From UQRS01 sp050946935 (GTDB taxonomy: Bacteria > Bacillota > Clostridia > Oscillospirales > Acutalibacteraceae), in the NCBI GenBank assembly GCA_050946935.1, contig JBMNVR010000001.1, positions 124,001 through 188,000 on the forward strand: a stretch of 64,000 nt of DNA, read 5' to 3'. Positions 17,201 to 25,532 of the stretch are shown here, piece after piece. Position 1 is the stretch's first letter, and the number at the start of each line of letters is the position of its first letter. The translations under genes were made by a program, and so were the position numbers. The notes beneath the pieces were generated by a model. It made no database searches. It saw only the letters and a list, made by a program, of their open reading frames with translations, and was not told where the DNA came from.

Positions 17201-19831
17201 ATTGACCGCGTCGTATCCGACACCGAATGGGCTGTCGGACGCGGCCACCGGAGAAGTTACGGCGTTATCGCCGCTGATGGGAGAGAGCGCTTCGCCATCG
17301 CAATAGAGGGCGAGCCGTGCCCCGTCAAAAACGGCGGCCACATGGTGCCAGTTTCCCAGCCAGCCTTCGGGCGCAGCATATTCATTCTGCACCCACGAGC
17401 CCGCCTCGGTGTATACAAAAAAGCGGAGCACAATGCCGCCGTTATACGGATCGGCCCGTAGCCCGAGCTGCCGGTCGCCTTTGGAAAGCAGGACGTTGAG
17501 GCCGGTCGACTCGGTCTGTCTGACCTCGGCCTCCAGCGTAAAGGGGGACGTGCCCGACAGGGCCGCGTTCAGCGCGGTCGAGCTTTGCCAGGCCGCGCTG
17601 CCCCGCAGCACCTGCCCTTTCACGGCGTCGGTGAGGAGGCTGCCGGAGAGGATGCCGTCCAGCTCCATCGGGCCGTCGTCGGCCGATAGAATGGTGGAGG
17701 CGGGAATCGGGCTGGAGAAATTCTGATCCACCCAGTCCCAGATAAAGCCGCCCATCAGGTTGTCGTAAGACCGGATGATGTCCCAGTACTCCATCAGATT
17801 GCCGGTGGCGTTGCCCATGGCGTGGGAGTATTCGTTGAGCACAAAGGGCATACGGTCGTCGCTTTGCCCCTGTCGCTCGACATATGCGACATCGGCGTAC
17901 ATCACGCTGATGACGTCGACGCCCCCCTCGGTTCCCAGGGGGAGGTAGGTGACCGGGCGGGTGGAATCGGCCGGACGGATAATCTCCGGAATGGATTTTT
18001 CAAACATCCGGGTATAGGGGGAATTTCCGGCCTCGTTCCCGAGCGACCACATGACCACCGAGGTGATATTTTTATGCCGCTCCACATTATACCGGGTGCG
18101 GTCGTTATAGGTTTCGGTAAAGTGGTATCCTACCGTATCCACCGTCTGTCCGTTCACCTGAATGGTCGAGCCGGCGATGGGATGGGTTTCCATACTGGTT
18201 TCGGCCATGACAAAGAGGCCGTATTTGTCGCAGAGGTAATACAAATACGGATCGTTTGAATAATGGGCGGTCCGCACCGCGTTGAGATTGTTCTGCTTCA
18301 TCAGGAGCAAATCGGTCTCACACAGCTCGCGGGAGACATATTTGCCCTTCTCGGGATCAATGTCGTGCCGGTTGGTCCCTTTGAAAATCAGAGGCTTGCC
18401 GTTGATGAGGATCTGCTGGTAATCCGTGGTGGTGCGGTTGTAGTTTTGATCCACCTCGGTTTTTGTAAAGGTGATCTCCCGGAAGCCGAGCTGCTGGGAA
18501 ACGGACTCAAACAGCTTACCCGTCGCCTTGTCATAGAGAGAAATCACCAGGGTGTACAAATACGGATCCTCGTCCGACCAGAGGCGTGGCGCTTTCACCG
18601 CGCGGCTGAAATCCACGCTGACCTCCCCGCCGGAGGAGATCTTCGCCGCGTCTTTCCGCAGCGGGTCGGCGGCAAAAAGGTTTTCACCCGCCGCATCGAA
18701 GAGTTTTACGTCCACGCCGAAGTTTTCTGCGGCGCCGGTGCTCTGGTTGTTCACATCGACTGACAGCTTCAGCTCGGCGTCGGTAAAGGCGTCGTCGAGA
18801 TCGGTCTCTACCTTATAGTCCCGGATATGTACAGCCGGCGTCGCGGTGAGGTAAACATCCCGGAAAATTCCGCCCAATCGGAGGGCATCCTGCTCCTCAA
18901 GCCAGCTTCCGTCGCTCCAGCGATGTACCCGCACGGCCAGCAGATTGTCCTTGCCGTCCGCGGTCAGGAAGGGGGTGAGGTCGAAGGTCGCCGCGTCGTA
19001 CATATCCTCGCTGTAGCCGACCTCGTGCCCATTGACATAAAGGTACATGGCCGACTCGACCCCTTCGAAGGTGACGTAGACCTTTTTGCCGTTTTTCAGC
19101 CAGTCGGAATCCACATCGAAGGTTTTTCGGTAAAATCCGACCGGGTTGGTGACCGTTGGGGCGATGGGAGCCGCATATTTCACGTCCCCGCTGCCCTCGT
19201 TTCCGTACTGTCCGGCCCAGGCGTCCTGCGTGTTGGCATAGGCGGGGAAGTCAAAGCCCTGTGACTGCCACGAGGCGGGGAGGGTCACGCTTCTCCATCC
19301 ACAGGCATAGTTGACGTTCGGCCAGACGGATACATCCCCGGTGCCGTGGTAGGGATTCTCCGCCACCCCGGTGTAATCGGTCTTATAGAATTCCTTGGAT
19401 ATGCCGTCCGCGTCGGCTTCGGCCAGACTCTTGTATACGGTCAGCTCCCAGTCCTCTCCCTCGCCGGTCAGCAGCCGATAGTAGGGGGAAAGGCTCTGGT
19501 CGTAGTTGATCGCGCCGAGCCGGGCCGACTCCACGTCGGTGTAGGAGAGTGTGTCGGTCGAGTGATCTTCGCGGTTGACCTGATAAACGTCCGACTGCCG
19601 CACCGGGTTGCCGTTTATGTCGGTGCTGTTTACCTCTCCCGTCCACTCCTTGTGGGTGAAATAGGTCTGTCCGGGAGAGAGCGCGCTGCGTGCGGTCAAC
19701 TCGGGCCAGTCGGCGTCCTCTCTCCAGGGATCGGCGCTGCCGGCCGCGGCCGGCAAAGCGGCAAGTGGCGCGAGCAGGGTGAAGGAAAGGGTGGCGGTTA
19801 AAGCAAGTGCAAGGGTTTTCCGGATGTTCAT
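14273..19831 (-). CDS. Secreted GH2 beta-galactosidase with inserted LamG domain and C-terminal dockerin
   Basis: An 1,852-residue secreted enzyme. Signal peptide at residues 1-31, then LacZ-type domains: jelly roll (LASWQSQGFD-like region, about 60-330), immunoglobulin-like, and the GH2 TIM barrel with acid/base E600 (WSLGNEAG) and nucleophile E667 (LNEYSHAMGN). Between WDWVDQ (698-703) and FGGDWGDTAN (from 959) lies an inserted LamG/concanavalin-like domain of about 230 residues; in LacZ this loop has about 18. LacZ domains 4 and 5 follow to about 1370. Then come a second LamG (about 1490-1695), a Big_4-like immunoglobulin domain and a two-repeat dockerin (1794-1852). Start ATG 19831 has AAGGAGG upstream and overlaps the preceding gene by 4 bp. 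It should release beta-galactose from polysaccharide or glycans outside the cell. Confidence 0.93.
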   Translation of the reverse strand: MNIRKTLALALTATLSFTLLAPLAALPAAAGSADPWREDADWPELTARSALSPGQTYFTHKEWTGEVNSTDINGNPVRQSDVYQVNREDHSTDTLSYTDVESARLGAINYDQSLSPYYRLLTGEGEDWELTVYKSLAEADADGISKEFYKTDYTGVAENPYHGTGDVSVWPNVNYACGWRSVTLPASWQSQGFDFPAYANTQDAWAGQYGNEGSGDVKYAAPIAPTVTNPVGFYRKTFDVDSDWLKNGKKVYVTFEGVESAMYLYVNGHEVGYSEDMYDAATFDLTPFLTADGKDNLLAVRVHRWSDGSWLEEQDALRLGGIFRDVYLTATPAVHIRDYKVETDLDDAFTDAELKLSVDVNNQSTGAAENFGVDVKLFDAAGENLFAADPLRKDAAKISSGGEVSVDFSRAVKAPRLWSDEDPYLYTLVISLYDKATGKLFESVSQQLGFREITFTKTEVDQNYNRTTTDYQQILINGKPLIFKGTNRHDIDPEKGKYVSRELCETDLLLMKQNNLNAVRTAHYSNDPYLYYLCDKYGLFVMAETSMETHPIAGSTIQVNGQTVDTVGYHFTETYNDRTRYNVERHKNITSVVMWSLGNEAGNSPYTRMFEKSIPEIIRPADSTRPVTYLPLGTEGGVDVISVMYADVAYVERQGQSDDRMPFVLNEYSHAMGNATGNLMEYWDIIRSYDNLMGGFIWDWVDQNFSSPIPASTILSADDGPMELDGILSGSLLTDAVKGQVLRGSAAWQSSTALNAALSGTSPFTLEAEVRQTESTGLNVLLSKGDRQLGLRADPYNGGIVLRFFVYTEAGSWVQNEYAAPEGWLGNWHHVAAVFDGARLALYCDGEALSPISGDNAVTSPVAASDSPFGVGYDAVNPDRTGDNQYARVRVYKKALTAAEVLAQYNADAGAGAYAIRPGDGSVLLWLDFSDAATRLDDSIYDYYAEAGREDMAGRYYAFGGDWGDTANHQDYCNNGLISSDRTPQPELAEVKYVYQSIWFTADTVSLLQKQVEVYNEYKFADTGRYDIVWEVVEDGQTVVDSGRLETVLAPQERRAVTIPFTLPENLAPDGEYFLNFTVTLKEATDWAEAGAIVATEQFVLPATVEHIAYDASGAPQLQTAEAGGTLTLSGEAFTASFDKTTGLLTTYTYQGKPLLTAGPTPSYWRARTDNDHDSLDVRWQTAGEGMKVASFSCTPSPDGKSAEVAVSLRLPNANDTVQSMTYTVRSTGEITVKADLSPGEGMGQMLRYGTELTLPVDYDRITYYGNGPQETFQDRKQGAAAGVYETTVFDSYYPFVRPQDSGNRTDVRFFAVESDTAGLGLMVVGSEPLEAGALYWNVEELSTTHTDMSKRHPYQLSKPSHTVLHVDLRSRGIGSNSCGPQPLEKYLMPGNLPYSYSYTIVPYEKGEDLMTRSKQWRQADSFDQDAFDRSEAEAVEQAIEEIGILLSYSQRDSILTARAAYERLTDAQKALVENYADLTAAEAKIKTLYGARAYITDQSANGFDGEITDSARIYADSTAPGGYSMSGYFAVPNDGKVNRSLSGKNPFTLEVWVNPADLGDGNVFIAKGDTQTTIKADGGILQFFVHGETDRQWHEVRAGFPSDFLPGTWHHIAGVYTGSQIRLYVDGRLLGSTDVSDSVASCDYPLAVGRRMDSETHQLRGRIAGAWVYTKALSGEEVSNRYQSGLGEAASSLTPEDKNVLLWYDMGVYRTEGGSADPGIVELLPAEAAAVSGRAPLLPETVTAVRGTGEHEALPVVWDAVDPASYAAPGNFTVYGSVEGCDLRASVAVTVWRLGDLNCDGIVSVSDVVELRLLIVGGGADDLQKQLGDLTGEGALTVSDVVELRQAIVRQ

Positions 19832-21453
19832 TGGGTCGTTTCCTCCTTTTTGCTGGAAATTTTCGCCGGGAAAAGAATTTTGGTTTCTCCGGGGCAGCAG
19901 AGCGTAAAGGTCTCCCCGGTATGATCGGTGACGGTTTCGGCGAACGCGCCGGCAAAGCGGACAAGATAGGGATAGGTGCGGTAGGTGTAGCAAAGGGTAT
20001 CCGCCCCCTCTATATGAATATCCGGGAAGCCGTCCGCCGTTCGGTCGCCGCGCAGGGTCAGATAGAGCGGAGCCGCCCCGGTTTTGGTGATGCTGACCCC
20101 TTCTTCGGTCAGGGTGAAGACCACCTCGCCGCAGGGCGTGCCGGAGAAGGTAACCACCGCCGTGCCGCCCGCTTCTGCATATTGCATTTCGGTATAGGGC
20201 AGACCGCCGTCCTCTCCCCGCGCGGCCGACGGGTACAGTCCGCCGCGGACGCCGTGGCCGGAAAACCGGCTGCCATCGGCGACCGGCAGATTGTCATAGG
20301 TAATCTTGTCCGAGTCGCAGACCGCGTCCAGATAGCGCTCAGCGTATCCCCCGTCAAAAAGATGAAGATCGCGGATCCAGAACCGTCCGCCCTCGGCATA
20401 GAGGTTGATGCGATACCGCCGGCAGTTGAACCAGACCGACTGTTTCCCTGTGTTTTTCCAGTCGGTTTCAGCCACAATGGTCGACGGCGGGGTGGCGGAA
20501 AATGTTTGCTTGTACCAGCGCCCGGTCTCCCCCAGTGTTTCGGCAGAAAGGCGGCCGTTTTTCTGCCATTCGGCGATTTTTTCAAGCTGATCGGAAAGCC
20601 CGGCGGCCATCGCCGGCCAGCCGAAGCTGTTCTCCTGCCCGGCCTGGGTGTAGCCGAAGGTCAGACAGTTACCGCTGAAATTCTGTGCAAAATACCAGTC
20701 GGTCCAGGCAGGGACGCCGCCCCCGCCTGCCTCTCCGCAGTAGACCGGCTCGAGAGTGACCACCCCTTGCACGGCGACGCTGTTTTCCAGATTCTCCGCC
20801 ACGCCGAGGTCGTACTGCGCCACCGGGTCGGAGCCAAGCATCCGGAAAACCGGGACGTCGATCTGCTCCTCCCGTTTTTGCGCCGGGCAGAAGACGTTGC
20901 ACCGGCTGGGATAATAGCCTTGTCCGTAGTACCCGCCCCAGAGGGTGTAGCCGTCAGTGCCCCACTGATCCTTGCAGTTGCAGGCCGCGTCGAGGCCGTA
21001 TTTCCCGCTCGCGTAGGCGAGGGTGTGCGCGTCAAAGACCCAGCTTCCGAAGGATTTCGGATAAAAGCCGAAGACGGCTTTGAAATCCTCGAACAGCACA
21101 TCGACCATCCGCTCTCGCTCTTTTGGCGTGTACCCGGCCGAAAAGGCGTGCCTCGCATGCCAGTCCCAGGCGTACCGCCCGGTCCAGGGAATGCCGGCTT
21201 TTTCCGCTAAGGGTTGTACGATTTCAAACCAGACGCCGATTTCGATCCGGTTGGGATCGGCCGCCTGCAGCGGGTTGGTAAAGGCCGTCCCGAGCAGGGC
21301 GTCGTATTGCAACAGGAAGGTCCCCTTCAGTTGGTGCCGCTCCAGCAGAGAGAGCTGACGGCGCACCGGCTCGGCCAAATCGTCCGATGTGCGCGGGTCG
21401 TATCCCCGGATAAAGTTGACGATATTGACAATTTGCGGTTTTTGCAAAGCCAT
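19828..21453 (-). CDS. Cytoplasmic protein of unknown function, possibly a glycosidase or deacetylase-like enzyme
   Basis: A 541-residue protein without signal peptide or membrane helices. The N-terminal half (IVNIVNFIRGYDPR, then LLERHQLKGTFLLQYDAL, and GSWVFDAHTLAYA) resembles the beta/alpha barrel opening of polysaccharide deacetylase/GH57-like proteins. The C-terminal half is beta-rich with many aromatic residues, like a sugar-binding or glycosidase accessory domain. I cannot name a family. It overlaps the GH2 start by 4 bp, so the two form an operon, and it is divergent from an AraC regulator; intracellular processing of the sugars released by the GH2 enzyme is the simplest inference. 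GGAGG lies 1 nt before the ATG at 21453 but 6 nt before a TTG at 21447, so the true start may be the TTG. Confidence 0.65.
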   Translation of the reverse strand: MALQKPQIVNIVNFIRGYDPRTSDDLAEPVRRQLSLLERHQLKGTFLLQYDALLGTAFTNPLQAADPNRIEIGVWFEIVQPLAEKAGIPWTGRYAWDWHARHAFSAGYTPKERERMVDVLFEDFKAVFGFYPKSFGSWVFDAHTLAYASGKYGLDAACNCKDQWGTDGYTLWGGYYGQGYYPSRCNVFCPAQKREEQIDVPVFRMLGSDPVAQYDLGVAENLENSVAVQGVVTLEPVYCGEAGGGGVPAWTDWYFAQNFSGNCLTFGYTQAGQENSFGWPAMAAGLSDQLEKIAEWQKNGRLSAETLGETGRWYKQTFSATPPSTIVAETDWKNTGKQSVWFNCRRYRINLYAEGGRFWIRDLHLFDGGYAERYLDAVCDSDKITYDNLPVADGSRFSGHGVRGGLYPSAARGEDGGLPYTEMQYAEAGGTAVVTFSGTPCGEVVFTLTEEGVSITKTGAAPLYLTLRGDRTADGFPDIHIEGADTLCYTYRTYPYLVRFAGAFAETVTDHTGETFTLCCPGETKILFPAKISSKKEETTQ

Positions 21454-21469
21454 TCCTCCGTTTTTTACC

Positions 21470-21558
21470 GATGTGTCCCCCGGTGTCATGCGAAAGCATG
21501 GCAAGAGGGAAGGCGTTTAAATCGTGTTTTTTTGCCCCGCAATAAAAATATATTGCGG
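21470..21558 (+). repeat. Single degenerate copy of the 137-bp repeat family (B part)
   Basis: Shares TGTCCCCCGG, the CATGCGAAAGCATG hairpin, GGCGTTTAAATC and an ATTGC/GCAAT-type element with the B half of the tandem array at 25.5-26.1 kb, in the same order and spacing. Here it sits in the divergent region between the GH2 operon and the AraC gene and runs into that gene's -35 element. Confidence 0.75.
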
Positions 21559-21581
21559 TTTGCACAATCTGATTATATAAT
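21553..21581 (+). promoter_or_regulatory. Predicted promoter of the AraC regulator gene
   Basis: TTGCGG, a 17-nt spacer and TATAAT, ending 71 bp before the start codon. The -35 lies at the edge of the repeat copy. Confidence 0.65.
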
Positions 21582-21652
21582 GGAACCGGAGGAAATACAC
21601 TGTATTTTTCGACTGACAAGGTGGACAAATCGCTTTTTAAGGACGTGGAAGC

Positions 21653-22498
21653 ATGGCAAATAAATCCTATTACCGTGTGCTGTCGGATACGGACAACAAT
21701 TTTGCGGTGTTGGATTCGCCGTTTGTTGTGAACTGCACCGGTTATCATTGCTTTTTTGAGGAGGTTCGGGTGGCTTCTCTTCGCCGGGACTATTACCTCT
21801 TCTACCTTGTGCGCGGCAGCCTGGAAATTCGGCGACCTCATACAAGCCGCCTGATGCGGGCGGGAGAGCTGTTCGTTTTTCCCCCGGACGAGCCGTTTGC
21901 GTATTTCAGTCCGGGCGGCGAGCCGCTTGAATACTATTGGATGCATTTTTCGGGCGGTTATGCGGCCGCGCTGCTGCAAAGCTGCGGCATCACGCCCGGC
22001 CGGATCCTGACGCCCGGAAATCACGAGGGCCTGTGCGAAGCGTTCCGCAGCCTCTTCCGCGCGTTTTTGCGCCGCGATGCTTTTTTTGTTCTGGAGGCCG
22101 CCGCCAAGGGGGAGGCTTTGCTTGTGCGGACAGGCCGCTATCTGTCCGGCCAGTCGACCGACGCGCCGCGGGATTTTTCCCGGGTCAGCCGGGCGCTGAA
22201 CGTCATTCACGACGACCTCTCCGTCCCGGTCAGTGTGCAGGATCTGGCCGATGCCGAGCATATGAGCGTCAGCCATTTTCGCAAGCTTTTTCGGGAGGTG
22301 ACCGGCATGTCGCCGCAGGAATATATGATTTTCGCCCGGCTGAACTATGCCTGCGAACTGTTGCGGCAGACCGACCTGCCTGTCCGCGCGGTCGGCGCGG
22401 CCGCCGGGTATGCGGATGGGCAGTATTTCATCCGGCTGTTCGGACACCGGTTCGGTCTTTCTCCCGGGCAGTACCGGGTGAACAGCCGGGCGGGATAG
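21653..22498 (+). CDS. AraC family transcriptional regulator
   Basis: A 281-residue regulator: an N-terminal cupin-like sugar-sensing domain (about 1-165, with LYLVRGSLEI-like and GELFVFPPDEPFAY blocks) and a C-terminal double helix-turn-helix (about 178-278, with DLADAEHMSVSHFRKLFREVTGMSPQEY in overlapping pieces and the final GYADGQYFIRLFGHRFGLSPGQYR-type signature). Divergent to the GH2 operon across a 200-bp promoter region, so it most likely activates that operon in response to its sugar. The ATG at 21653 is preceded by AAGGACGTGG. Confidence 0.9.
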   Translation: MANKSYYRVLSDTDNNFAVLDSPFVVNCTGYHCFFEEVRVASLRRDYYLFYLVRGSLEIRRPHTSRLMRAGELFVFPPDEPFAYFSPGGEPLEYYWMHFSGGYAAALLQSCGITPGRILTPGNHEGLCEAFRSLFRAFLRRDAFFVLEAAAKGEALLVRTGRYLSGQSTDAPRDFSRVSRALNVIHDDLSVPVSVQDLADAEHMSVSHFRKLFREVTGMSPQEYMIFARLNYACELLRQTDLPVRAVGAAAGYADGQYFIRLFGHRFGLSPGQYRVNSRAG

Positions 22499-22731
22499 CT
22501 GTGCAAGGGGCGGGTGTGCGGCCGCCAAGCCCGAGCAGAGAGGCCTCAACGGATAGACGAAACAGCCAGGGTTTCCTGCGTTTTCTGCGCAAAGTCTTAA
22601 AAAACGGGGATGTTGTGGATTCCCGGTGTGCGGATGGTCTGCCCGGAAGAGCGGCGCGGGATATCCCGACTGTATTGTCTGTGCCGTACTGAAAAAGGTT
22701 GATGAAAAGAATTGAAAAGGGGTGTTTTAAG

Positions 22732-23823
22732 ATGACCGAGTACCTTTTGTCCAAAGCGGCAATCCGGCGGAACATTGCGGTCGTCCGATCCCGGTTCGGA
22801 GATCGGGTTATGGCGGTGATCAAATGCGGCGGCTACGGGTTTGGTATCCCATTCCTCGCCGGCCTTGTGCGGGAGGGCGGCATCAGTCGCTTTGCGGTGT
22901 ATGATGCCGATGAGCTTGCTGAGCTGCGGCAGGCCGGCTTTTCAGAGGAAACGTTGGTTCTTTCCCCGGTCGAGAGCGAAGCGACCGCCCTGCGGATTCT
23001 TGCCCTGGACGGCACGGCCACCGTCGCCTCGCGCGAGGGGGCGGCATGTTTGTTCGCCGCGGCCAAGGCGTGCGGCTTGCACGGACGGGCCCACCTGTAT
23101 ATCAACACCGGCATGGGACGGGGCGGGTACGCCCCGTCGGACGTCGCCGGCATGTCGGAGGTTTTTGCATACCCTCCCCATATTTGCTGTACCGGCATTT
23201 ATACGCACTTTGCCGCGCCGCTGGATGCTCGAATGGCCCGGCGGCAGATGGCGTCTTTTCTTGGGGCCGTTTCGGCCCTGCGCGAAAGAGGAATAGACCC
23301 CGGCCTGGTGCATGCGGCGGGGTCGGCCGCCGCTTTTCACCTGCCGGACTGCCTGCTCGACTGCGTGCGGATTGGATCGGCTTTGACCGGTCGGGTGGCC
23401 GGTCCGGCCGATACCGGGCTGGTCCGGGCCGGATATCTGCAAACAGAGGTGGGGACGGTTTTTCGGCTGCGTAAGGGGGAAACGGTCGGATATCTCGGCC
23501 ATTTTACCGCCCGGAGAGAGCTAACGGCCGCCGTGATCCCGGTCGGGCATTATGACGGATTTGGCCTCGCGCCGGCACCGGATATTGCCGGTGGAAAAGC
23601 CTGCCTTCGTCAGATACGGCAGGCGCTCTCCGGGTTTTTGCGCCGCCGGCAACCCTTTGCGGCGGAGATCGGCGGCCGGCGGTTTTCGACCATCGGCCAT
23701 ATCTGTGAGAATAATGCGGTTCTTGACGTTACCGGGGCGCAGGTCAAGCCCGGCGATCTTTGCCGCATAGATATAAGCCCCCTGCTCGTGCGGGAGCATG
23801 TCCGCCGCCGTGCGGTTGAGTGA
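22732..23823 (+). CDS. Alanine racemase homologue with altered active site
   Basis: A 363-residue member of the fold-type III PLP alanine racemase family. The PLP lysine block reads AVIKCGGYGFG (usually AVVKADAYGHG), INTGMGRGGY and THFA are present, and the C-terminal beta domain is complete. However the catalytic tyrosine block that normally reads GYADG is GHYDG, and the substrate-carboxylate block normally reading CMDQ is CENN. Racemase, epimerase or lyase activity on another amino acid, or a VanT-like or regulatory role, is possible. The chosen ATG at 22732 has AAAAGGGG 9 nt upstream; an in-frame ATG at 22702 is an alternative. No vancomycin-resistance genes are nearby. Confidence 0.8.
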   Translation: MTEYLLSKAAIRRNIAVVRSRFGDRVMAVIKCGGYGFGIPFLAGLVREGGISRFAVYDADELAELRQAGFSEETLVLSPVESEATALRILALDGTATVASREGAACLFAAAKACGLHGRAHLYINTGMGRGGYAPSDVAGMSEVFAYPPHICCTGIYTHFAAPLDARMARRQMASFLGAVSALRERGIDPGLVHAAGSAAAFHLPDCLLDCVRIGSALTGRVAGPADTGLVRAGYLQTEVGTVFRLRKGETVGYLGHFTARRELTAAVIPVGHYDGFGLAPAPDIAGGKACLRQIRQALSGFLRRRQPFAAEIGGRRFSTIGHICENNAVLDVTGAQVKPGDLCRIDISPLLVREHVRRRAVE

Positions 23824-23857
23824 CCGGACGGCAGATTTCTTCGCATTTCATCGGCAG

Positions 23858-23894
23858 AACAAAACCGGCGTCTTAAAAAGGCGCCGGTTTTGTT
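23858..23894. terminator. Bidirectional intrinsic terminator
   Basis: AACAAAACCGGCG and its exact complement flank a short loop between the convergent alanine racemase-like and flippase genes; A- and T-tracts on both sides suit both directions. Confidence 0.85.
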
Positions 23895-23916
23895 GATTCT
23901 CTTTTTTGCGGTAAAC

Positions 23917-25410
23917 TTACATTTTCCACAGGGTGCTGACGCCGCCCCGCCGCCGGCAGAACAGGAAAATCAGCCCAAAGTACACGGCGGCGGTGACCGC
24001 GATCTGGCCGCCGAGGGCGATCCATCCGGCCGGAAGCGGACGGCAGAGCAATCTGGAGAGCAGTACGCCTGTCCCGGCCAGGCCGAGCGGCAGAAAGACG
24101 AACCGGAAAAGGGGCAGACGCAACCCGGCGACCTTCAGCAGACGGCGTATATTCATGGATGAGGTAAAGATATTGCTGAAAATCATGATCCACAAAAAGC
24201 CGGTCATACCGTATTTCGGGACGAACAGGAATATAGCGGCGATCCGCGCGGAGGAGTCGATCATATTGTACAGCAAGGAATGCTTTTGTTGGGTCAGTCC
24301 CTTTAGAATCCCGTCGCAGACGCTCTCCAGATACATGAAAGGCACAATGGGCGCCAGCGCGACCATGATTTTCCCGACCCCTTCGCTGCCGTAGACCAGT
24401 AGGGCGATATCTTTCCCGAAGGTCCAGAAAACCGCCATGATCGGGATGGAGGCAATCAGCGTAATCCCAATCGCGCCGGCTGCGGCGCTTTTGACCTTCT
24501 GCCGGTTGCCGGTGGCGGTAGCCTCTGAAATTTCAGGCAGGAGGAGGGTGGACAGCGCCCCCAGAAAGGAAGCGGGGAAAAAGAGCAGTGGCATGGCCAT
24601 GCCTTTCAGCATCCCAAACTCCGAGACGGCCGCTTCGGAGGTGGCGAGCCCGGCCGCCAGACAGGCGGGGATAATCATATTTTCGGCTGAATGGAGCAGG
24701 GTGGACAGATACCGGCTGCCCGTGATCGGGGCGGAGGCGGCCACCATCTCCCGACGATAGGGGGAAAGCCTGCCGCCGGCCGGCTTTTTGTGGATCGAAA
24801 CCGACATGGCCACCAGGAAAAACAGGAAAGAGCAGAATTCGGCTACACTGTCGCCGAATAAAACGGCGGCGCAGGCCGTCTCGAGATCGGCACTGCCGAA
24901 AAAGGTCAGCATGGAGACGATGACGCCGATTCGGACAAGCTGTTCAAAAATCTGAGCCGCGGAAGGGATGACGGTGTTATGCTCGGCGATGAAATAGCCG
25001 CGCATGCAGGCCGACATGCCCATGAACGGCAGGCTGAAGCAGAGAATTTTCAGGGAGAGCGCCGTCCTCGGGTCGGCGATCAGCAGGGTCGAGACAGTGT
25101 CGGCGCCTAAAAAGAAGGCGATGCCCGAAAGACTCAGTACGCCGGCGGAGGAAAGCATGGCGAAGAGCAGCGGGCGAAAGCGGCTGCGGTTGTCGGATGT
25201 GGCCGAGATTCTGGCGGTTACCGCCGCCGGCAGACCGGATCCCGCCGCCGCCGCAAGGGTGTAGATGGAAAATACCAGTTGATACAATCCCATTCCTTCG
25301 GCGCCGAGCTGGGCGGCCATATAAATGCGGAAGAGAATGCCGATCCCCCGGATGATGAAGGAGGTCAGGGTGAGGGTAGCGGCGTTTTTTAAAAATAATT
25401 TATTTTTCAA
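23917..25410 (-). CDS. SpoVB/MurJ-like oligosaccharide flippase (MATE/MVF superfamily)
   Basis: A 497-residue polytopic membrane protein with about 14 transmembrane helices. The N-terminus (KNAATLTLTSFIIRGIGILFRIYMAAQLG in overlapping parts, then GMGLYQLVFSIYTLAAAAGSGLP) is typical of the SpoVB/YtgP polysaccharide transporter group, which moves lipid-linked wall precursors across the membrane. The frame is open upstream, but the TTG at 25410 lies 7 nt after AAAGGAG and gives the expected KNKLFLKNA start. It could act in sporulation, general peptidoglycan export or polysaccharide export; nothing near it decides. Confidence 0.88.
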   Translation of the reverse strand: MKNKLFLKNAATLTLTSFIIRGIGILFRIYMAAQLGAEGMGLYQLVFSIYTLAAAAGSGLPAAVTARISATSDNRSRFRPLLFAMLSSAGVLSLSGIAFFLGADTVSTLLIADPRTALSLKILCFSLPFMGMSACMRGYFIAEHNTVIPSAAQIFEQLVRIGVIVSMLTFFGSADLETACAAVLFGDSVAEFCSFLFFLVAMSVSIHKKPAGGRLSPYRREMVAASAPITGSRYLSTLLHSAENMIIPACLAAGLATSEAAVSEFGMLKGMAMPLLFFPASFLGALSTLLLPEISEATATGNRQKVKSAAAGAIGITLIASIPIMAVFWTFGKDIALLVYGSEGVGKIMVALAPIVPFMYLESVCDGILKGLTQQKHSLLYNMIDSSARIAAIFLFVPKYGMTGFLWIMIFSNIFTSSMNIRRLLKVAGLRLPLFRFVFLPLGLAGTGVLLSRLLCRPLPAGWIALGGQIAVTAAVYFGLIFLFCRRRGGVSTLWKM

Positions 25411-25479
25411 AAGCAAACTCCTTTTACCGGTATATGGTCGGCGCGGCCAAGCGCGTTGCCGTAGCCGAAGATTTGTTTC

Positions 25480-25508
25480 ATTTAAATATATCGAGGCAGA
25501 CGGGACAA
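25480..25508 (-). promoter_or_regulatory. Candidate promoter for the flippase gene
   Basis: On the minus strand TTGTCC, 17 nt, TTAAAT, about 65 bp before the TTG start. Match to consensus is moderate. Confidence 0.4.
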
Positions 25509-25532
25509 ATATGCCGGAAAGCTGCGCATAAT

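Noticed and set aside
15773..17461. A 562-codon plus-strand frame within the GH2 gene
   Set aside because: It is antisense to conserved LacZ-type domains and lacks its own signals; similar antisense frames occur all along the GC-rich genes.
19831..19993. Upstream extension of the GH2 protein by 54 residues
   Set aside because: The extension overlaps the upstream gene, has no ribosome binding site and would bury the signal peptide; the ATG at 19831 has AAGGAGG.
22732..23823. VanT-type serine racemase linked to vancomycin resistance
   Set aside because: No membrane domain is fused and no van ligase, dipeptidase or two-component genes lie nearby.
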